Positions 50,201 to 59,766 of a stretch of 64,000 nucleotides of DNA are shown here, in pieces; position 1 is the stretch's first letter, and each line of letters starts with the position of its first letter. The DNA is taken from NCBI GenBank assembly GCA_032207245.1, contig CM063509.1, positions 96,813,038 to 96,877,037 of the forward strand. Direction: 5' to 3'. The stretch comes from Pardosa pseudoannulata. Taxonomy: Eukaryota > Arthropoda > Arachnida > Araneae > Lycosidae. The notes under the pieces were generated by a model, which ran no database searches, was not told the origin of the DNA, and saw nothing but the letters and a program-made list of their open reading frames with translations. The translations under genes and the position numbers were made by a program.

Positions 50201-53200
50201 GTAAAAGCAACATAAAACATGTCATAATTCCTTTCTCATCATTTTCTTTATTTTGCTAGTTATTCATAAAATTACTTTAGTTTAAATTTATATGGCAAAT
50301 ATAATAGTGTAAATTAAATGTGCTCCAGTATTCACCAGGCAAATTTAAAACTAATAAAAATTAGACAGGAAATTAAGACTTTTTTTTCAAATATTTTCTT
50401 CAAGACAAAAACTACATACAGCATTGTTGATCCATTGTATGATATATTTATGTATAGATACAAATCTATGAATGTATTTGTAAGATTTATCTATGTATGT
50501 ATTATGTATTTTGTGTGAGTGTGTAATAAAAATTTTTATGAGATTTTTAATAAAAGTACATAGATTAAGATTTTGGACCCTACCCCACAAAAAGTTCTGG
50601 CTATGTCACTATGCCCATCTAAAGGAAAAGTACCAAGAGACTAAATAATAACACAATATTTTACATTTTACATATTGCCATAAATAAACAATAATTACCT
50701 CCAGTTTGTTTCAATTTTAAATATTCTTCATATCTTTTCTGCTTAGATGAATCCTTTGGAAAAGGTTGAAAATGGAGAGAAGATGTAGCCACAGAAGACT
50801 GTGTTGACTCACTATTAGAATGCTTTTCTGCTGTCACTGATGGAGCTTATAAAGGAAAAATTACTTTATAGTACTTTTTCTAACAATAATAACACAAATT
50901 TTTAAATTTCCCCTTTCCTAAAAGAATTTTACCTACACTAATCCATTCAAAAACCTGGCACTAGCATCTATTAGTTATGATTCAGATACTTAAGGACTCT
51001 TGAAAGCTTTTCCCATCAAAGTTTCTAATGTAAATGTTTCACATTTATTTCGAATCCCTCATACATTTTAAATACATGTGCTATCAAGCAAGCGATGATT
51101 AAATTCATCAATTTACCACATTATAAGTAGATGAAAAAAAAATTTTTTCTAGTATTATGACGTCATTCCTTTAACCATCTTGTTTAATCATTTCTTATTT
51201 TAAATTATTTAAATATCATCTGCATTATTTTTATGCATTTTATTATGGAACTTAGATATTACGTAAATAATTTTCTTTTATATTTGGCTTAAATAATAGA
51301 TTAGGTACACATATGTGAAAATTTTAAATTTAATCATCAATTATTTTTTGTTGCAATGAAAATTTTATCACCCGTATGAACAACAAATTCTTTTCACAAA
51401 AGTCTAGGAGTCTATATCACAGACTATTACCTTTCCCAGTAAGCCCGAGCAAATAAAAATAATAGGGATTTAATTTCATGTGTAATGGGCAGTATAAATC
51501 TGTCGCCAGATTACATATACAGTCAAACTCGTCTATAACGAGCTTGGATTTAACGAGAACTCAGATTTCCAGAGGGAAGCAAGAACATTTGGTTGGATCA
51601 ATGTTAAGTCTATGGAACAGAAGTCGCTTGTAACGAGCACGACCTGGTTTTAGCGAGCAATCTTTTTTCTCATCTTTCTAGTCTTTCTGTCTTATTTTTT
51701 TTCCTTTTCCGTGGTTTAATACTTTTGTAGGAAAAATTCCTCCAGCATTCCAATGTCAATAGGGAGGGTTTACAAATCCGGTGCAATAGGTGGGGCTTAA
51801 TGTGGAACAATAGCACAGGAAAGAGACATTGAATGAGTTCAGAGTAAGCTAACAAACTACAATTTTAAATATGTAGATTAATGAAAAAATAAATGTTTTT
51901 TAAGTATCTTTTCCTTTATTTTTCTTTCCTTTAAGACTGTAGTGTAACTAGAAATTTTTCGCTGGTTGGGGGGTTAATTGTCATTAAATTAAGAAAAGTA
52001 TTTAATTAAATTAATGTAATTCAAGTATTAATTAAATTTTAAGTAAACTCAATCATTTGACCTTCCAAGCCCTCCCCCCTTCTGGTTGCACGCCTGCCTT
52101 AAGGACCCGTTTATTACAAGCACTTGGATTTAACGAGTAAATGTTACGGTCCCTTTATGCTCGTTATAAACAAGTTTGATTGTATATAGTGTAAAGTGAA
52201 TGAAATGTACACAGAAGAATCTGGAAATAGATTTAGAAATATAATATTCATATGATGTAGATGCACTAATAAAATACCATAGCCATTTTAATTTTTAATA
52301 AACTAAGTACACAAAGCTATGTCTAAACTAAAACAATGTATGAATAAGGGAGTTTACTCACAGCCTTAGGGCCTTATATAGTTCTACAAAAGTAATGATT
52401 ATATACTTCTACAGTATGCACATGCTTGTGCTCCCAGGTAGAGGTTAGTATTCTGCATTATCTGTTTTTAATTTTGAATCAATTTTTACATTTAATTAAG
52501 ATGAAAAATGAATGCTAGAGTGAAGTAATTTGTTGTGTTAATTTTTTTACTTATACATATATTTATATTGTATAAACATATTTACATATATATGTCATTT
52601 CAAATCTTATTATAAATTACTAAAAATAGAGAATATAAATTCTAACTAGAAGTATTAAGATTTACATATAAATTATCCAAATATAATTCTAACAAGAAAG
52701 TAAACTAATTAGTAGAAAGAGCTACCTATAAAAATAGTATTATTAAAATCTTAACATAAAACCAGGATCTCACCTTTTTGAAATTGCTTTTCTCCAAGTA
52801 ATAATGAACGATCAGAAGCTGTCAAAGCGTGACGAGATTTACTGCTGTTTCCAACATGAGATGCACTGGAAACATTCTTCATATGCACAGGCTTGAAATT
52901 AGGAGGCAATGCAGGGGGAGGATAATGATTCTTGACTAAAGGTGGTTGTGAGGCTAAATGAAATCCTTCAATTACAGTCTGAAAACCATCTTGCTTTGAT
53001 GATTCTGGAAAGAAAAAAGAGAGAACTTTTTAAATATCCATTTGGAATAATTTGTAAAATGCAATAAGAAATATTCAGGAAACCAGAAAACTAAACCTTG
53101 TAAACCCTGCTAAAATGGTTTGGGATATTTTTTTCCTTGATATATTCACCCTCCTTTTTCAATGTCAGATACCCTCTTTTCTTTCTTTTTTAAAGTGCTT

Positions 53201-56200
53201 TATATGTTTATTACAGTTACAACAGAAAATTATAAAATTTACTTCACTTAGTACAAAATAAATAGACAAGGTAAATTTTAAATATAATCCTAATCTAATT
53301 TTAACCTAATCCTAATTTTAAATATATAATTTAATATAATATTTTAAATACCCAGACTAATCTTTATATATAAAATCCTTTGTATGTATGTTCACTATGC
53401 ATTCCTAAATGGCTTAGTTAAGGATAAATTGCCAAATATCAACAAATATAATTCTTTTATTTTTTTAAGTTATATTTAAGTTCACAATGAAAATCAAATA
53501 TAAAAAAAGCCAAGAAAAACTCCACACATTAAGGTGAGCAGTTTCCTTCTCAAGAAGGCAGCTATAACAAATTTGATTGAGACCAATCCTCATTACATAA
53601 CGATGCCTTCTGATAGTATAATGACCAGTAAGCAGGCTGACAGACTACATACCATTTCTGAAAAACTAACTCTTTATGGCGTAAACTGGAGAATAAGTTA
53701 AATCTTTCAAAAGTATATTGTACTCTCTTTCTATCTAGAATAATTTTTTAAACGAAAACTAAACAAGTTTTTTTAAATATATTTAATAGTCAACAATTAC
53801 TTTATTTCTTTAATCTAGAAAGCTCTTGACTACTAATTTTTCAATCCAATAAATTTAATTTTGTTACGTTTTCTACTTTTAATACTTTTTAGTATTTTCA
53901 AATTATTTTTTGTTACTAAACTTTGTTATTACCAATATTTAAATTTTTTCCTCCCTATCTTAAGAAATTTCAGTCTTTGAAGTGTCTAAAATTCTTTTTT
54001 TAGGCATCATTGAAAAATGTTATTTAATTATTGATGAAATATACTAGGTTTAGGAAATAGGTTGGTTGGTAGGTTAGTTGGAGTTTAATGGTACTAGATC
54101 CTCAAGGAATATATTGTTCCAAACAAAGGGTAAGGAAGAAACTAAAGATTATTACCAAAAACATAAGGGGAAAACAAAAGCATTATTGAAATAAAATAAA
54201 CACTAAAAACAATAAAGCACTAAAACTTCCAACTTATTTTTAAAAATAGGTATAAAAAATTGGATTGCAGTAACTGATTAGAATGAACAGCATAAAATTC
54301 TCAATTAGATATGGAGGTAGATATCCATTTGTTTTAAAAACATAAATATGTTCTGGAGGGATATAAAGCCCAAAATGTCCTTCGTGTCATCTGAATGATA
54401 ATTAAAATATTGCTCACGAGGATGATTAAAGTCAGGGCATTCAATGAGAATATGTTTAAAATTGTAAAACATTAATGTTTTACAATTTTAACATCGTTGG
54501 GGAAGCTCTGCCAGAAGCAGGTGACAGTGAGTGAATTGTTGAATAATTAAATGGATTGACTGACTACAAAAAATTTACCATTAGTAGGAATGCTTAAAAA
54601 ATTCCCTTTTTCTCCCAACTCCTCCATTTATTTTCAAATTAAAGAGAATATGTGATATCAATAATGCCCAAAGTATCTCTTTTTTTTCAGTTTATTTTTT
54701 TTATTTCAATTTAAAAATACATAATTATGGAATTTACAATTAAAAAAAAATTTTAAATATATTTTACTTTTTATTTTAAAATTAATTATGGACAGTTGAC
54801 ACCTGGTAAAATGGAAGCCAGTTAAAACCATGTTAGGTAGAGAAAGTTCAATATCTTAGAACTTCTGTTTACACATTAGTATTCTTACCAACAGTTTTAC
54901 GTTTTTCTTCAGATCCAGGAAGAGTTAAATCAGAGAAATCATACTGTGACATGTCATCTTTGCCATATATATCTTCATCATCATCTTCAAATGCACCTAC
55001 ACCGAAAGCCTAGTAACAAGAAATTAAAAATCAGATTGAAAATTAAATGTCAAATAATTATTTCTTAAAAGACAATAGCTAAATTATAAAATATGTAGAA
55101 TACTTTATGTATCAATTTTATTAAATAAATGTATATATTCAAATGCATATGACTTTATAGTAAAGCTAATAACTGAAATAAATTTGGCATAATAATCAGT
55201 TTCAGTTTTATGTTGAAAAACTAACATCAGATTAGCATAAATCACAGTTAACATATGTAAGGCACAAATACAGCTTATTACACAGGTCAGTTAAAAAGTT
55301 AGTTGCACTAAGTTAAAACTTTCAGAGAAAAACTATTTTGATGAAACTTTCTGGTAACACTCCAAACATTTATTTGTATCATATGATATAGTAGCTTTCA
55401 CACAATTTAGTTTTCCAGTAATCAGTCGTAGACACGCTGAATGAGAATGCAAGCGGTATGTAGATGGGAAAATCATGCAGTGAGTGATTCATATTATGTG
55501 TGTAAAAAGGTGAAATATTACCCACTACTCATGAAAAAGAGACATTACTTATAGAATTTTGACTACTCTAATTAAAAGAGTAGTTAAATCATTAGGTGTA
55601 TCCATATGGGAAAAAATGCTCCAGCATATACAGTACACTCCTGAACACCTGGTTTATGACTATCTAGCTCCTGTACTTTCCAGCCTAGTTTTCTTCTATT
55701 GTAATTAAGTGAGGAAGGCAAGGCATTGCATTGGGGGGAAAATACAAAAGCATTTAGAAAATCTATTACGGATTTTTTCAAAAACTAAAAAAAGTTTTTA
55801 CTCTTATCTTAGGGTTACCTTCTCATATCTGTGTAACTATCACCGAACATAAAATATGTTTAGCCAATTTTCTTAAGAATTAGGCCTAGGATTTATGCTA
55901 ATATTTTACTTGTTTTCTGCATATAAGTTAGACCTTACAGAATTTAAGTTAAAATGCAAACACAATTTATATTATTTAACTTACTTTTTCTCTAATAAAT
56001 TCTTGAAATGTGAAGTGCAGTACATAAACAAACTATCAGTACAGAGCCTTCTATTTTAACTTGACACAAAATTAGTAACTGCTTTTGGGATTCACTAGGC
56101 TGCTTCTATGTGGCTTGAGGTAAAAGGAGATCTTAGTACTTAATAAGAAAAGAGAAAATATGCATTGTAATGATGAGTTTTGATATAAAAACTTTGTTTT

Positions 56201-57348
56201 CTGGCATTGGTGGACAAAGAAATGAGTTATAGAACTCTGGCCTATCTGACTTGCCCTCTTACCACATTTTGCAGGATACTCACTCTGGAATGTACTATAC
56301 CTAAAATTATATTTTTTATTTATATAAATGCAAACAATAATGAACTCCACCCCTGTAGAGATGTTTTTCCATTGGATCAAAATTTAGCACATTTCTATGA
56401 AAAGTTGTGTGACTGCAATATATCAGGAAATTTGGGAAGAGTTATACGAATATAAGGGCACTTTTTTTTTCTGAATTTTGTGACCACAAATGAATAGTTT
56501 TAGGTATATGCTGGAATGTATCATTTTGTATAAATGGCTATATATGTATGAATGTATAATTTTCTATTTGCTGTATGAATAATTTTAGGTATATGCTGGA
56601 ACATTATTTTCCATTTGGATGCACCTAATGATTTCACCACTCTTTCAGTTAGTCAAATTCCCATAAGTTGAGTTTCTTTTCCATATGCAGTGGGTATATT
56701 GTAGTTGCAATTTCTTACCCAAATAGTCTAAATCAGATTTACCTGATTCAATGAATGAATGAATGAAAGTTCACTATCAGCTTCATTAATGTCAACCTTA
56801 GAAAGGTTCAGTTTAGAAGTCAAGTTTTGTACCAAATTTAAATTAATTTCACCCCCACCTCCCAAAAAATTAAAGAGCTAAGATTCTTTTTTTCAAAAAA
56901 GTTTTTTGGTGTATTAAATAGTTCTCACAGGCTACATGCAGCCTACAAGCTGCCAATTTGAAACTCTTCAGCTATACTGAATTCTAACCCAAACGTTTTA
57001 CCTTCTTGTATAACATCAGATAATTTAAAGATAATGTCTTTAAACATCAAATCAACTTACCTGACCAGATATTGTAATTTTTTTCTTTTCCTTAGCTAGC
57101 CAAGATTTAGTGCTAGTTGGAGCCAGTGGATCAAAAGCTGATTGTAGCACAGACTCCTTAGAAAGTCCTGAATATCCCAATCCAAAATAATTATCTTTGG
57201 GCTGATATGTTAAGCCTTCAGTATCTTTGGGAGCAAAGGTAAAAGCACTTGACATGGGATCATCTTCTTCCTGAAATTGAGGATTACAATTAACATTTTG
57301 CCCCCAGGAAATATTTAAAAATAGACATAATAAAATTTGGGAAAAAAG

Positions 57349-57408
<60 letters not shown>

Positions 57409-57637
57409 AATTTTATGTGATATATATATGGATACACAATTTACTGAGCAATAATAAAGCACAGAAATCTCTTGAGAATTTGAATTGTTAAATGTATAAT
57501 ACAATTTTAATAAACTTATTACCCCTAACTTTTTATGTAAATTATTACTTGTGAAATAGTACAGAATAACATTACTGAAATGTGTTAGTGAAATATTTTT
57601 CCCCCTCCAGAAAATACATGTTAGCTTCTTTTCTCAA

Positions 57638-57687
<50 letters not shown>

Positions 57688-59730
57688 GTATGTATGTATC
57701 AAATATATATATATATAAAGGTACTCTATTTTAGCTTTCAGTTACAGTGATTTACTTTCAACTGATTACATAAAAATAAAATTTTAAGGTTATTTATGAT
57801 TAGAATTGATTTTGTATATGACATTGTACTTGCAATGTTTTACATGCAATGCCAAAACTTTCCAATTTCCAACAACTTTTATTACCAAGGAATGTTGTTT
57901 AAGGCTATTCTCAATTATGATTCAATTTTTCCACAAATATATCTTCTGCATCTATGTTCAATATTTTTTTTAAAATAAATCTCACAATGAAATAGTAAGA
58001 AATGCTTGGAGTAAATAAAACTTAGGCAGGAAATTGCTTAAAAGTAAAACTTTTTAAACTGGGAAATTTACTATTATAATTATATTAATAAAATTGAGAC
58101 CACTAAAATAAAATGTTTTAAGCAAGAAAAATTAAATGGAAACTTAAACAGATTTCATTGTACATGTAAATGCTTAAAAAAAAAATTATGCCATAAGCAT
58201 AAAAAAAATATTTTTATAGAATTTCTAGGATAATTATTGTTATAAATTATTAAATAACAAAAATCTATTCTCTGCATATCTGGCTGGAATGGGTGTATGT
58301 TACTAAAGAAAAATGCATCTTAAGGAAGTATTTATATTTTAGATACATACATCAGGAACAACAGAAACTGGAAAAGGAGAACATCCATAAATTTTCATTG
58401 CAGAATTGTGCTTCTTAACTCTTGGTCCAATACCTTGCCCTTGACGCCATCCTAATTTATTCAAAATAATAATTCCAATTGATTGTCTGGAGAAAAAGAT
58501 GCCAAAATATTATTAATACAAAAACTAACTTATTCAAGCACTTTTTTAAACATGTAAATAAAATAATTGAAATCTTAGTTTGTCTATAAAAGTACTATAT
58601 AAATGAAAAACTAAGAAAAATATTTAATATAGGGATATGCTAGAGATAAGAGAATCGGGGAAAAAATCTAAATACTATATATGTATATTAATTAGAACCA
58701 GAAAATTATAAATAAAATCTGCAGTTATCATCCCTAATAAATGCACATTGAGTTATCATAACCCAGAACAACTTAATAATAAAAAAAAAAGAAAGAAAAA
58801 AAACTTATGTGTGGTGTTTAAGGCTCTCTATTCCATGCAATAGACTGCACTTGCCAAATGCTGGGTTCTAGTCATGTGACTTAAGGAAAACATTTGCACC
58901 CTTAAGGATCTGCCCTTTGGCTGTGAGTGAGAATGTATGAAAGATGACCTGGACTTACAAATCATTTTTATTTTTTATGCATGTTATGCTTCATGAAGAA
59001 TGTTTTCTTATTCATATTTCTTGAAATATATATTCAAGAAGATTTTATTAAATGCTTGTCAATATAGAAACGTTTTTTTCTGCTGTAAGTCAGTTCAACT
59101 CCACATATGTTTATAAGATTAAATTTATAAAAATATTCTTTCAAAATTTCTAATTACATGGCCGAAAGATGGCCGATTGGTTAGAGTGCTGTCCTTTGGT
59201 ACCGAAGTTCGTGGGTTCGAATCCCACTCGAGTATGGATGTTCATAACCTTTCGGAATCAGCTTTAAGTTGTAGGTCCCGGTCTCATTAGCCCTCGTGTT
59301 TAAAAAAGTAGACCGTAGCACTCCACACCAAACTAAACTATAATTACAAGGTATAATTATTATTTATATTTATAAAAAAGATCATGAGAAGCTTTCCTTT
59401 GACCTTCTCACATACTCATAGAAAAGTAACTATTTTCATTAGTTATGTTTTTATTCTTACTGTTACAAAATATATGAACATTGTTACATAAATAATACCT
59501 GTCTTTTAACTCCACTAACTCATTACTTTAAGAGCATAAATAAAAATGCTTGTTGTTTGGAAAACTCCTGGTTGAAAGAAAAAACCCAAAAGTTGATATA
59601 AAACTGAAATTTTGCTGTGATTTGCATATTCAAAATTTGGTTTCACTAAGTCAAAACATACTTGAGTTATCTTTTTCCCACACAAACACACACAGACATA
59701 ACTCCAAAAATGGTATTTTCTGACTCAGAT

Positions 59731-59766
<36 letters not shown>

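Noticed and set aside
59159..59235. A tRNA gene (A and B boxes, tRNA-like spacing)
   Set aside because: The same head occurs in five copies joined to a common body and tail with target duplications, so it is a SINE; the acceptor stem does not pair convincingly.
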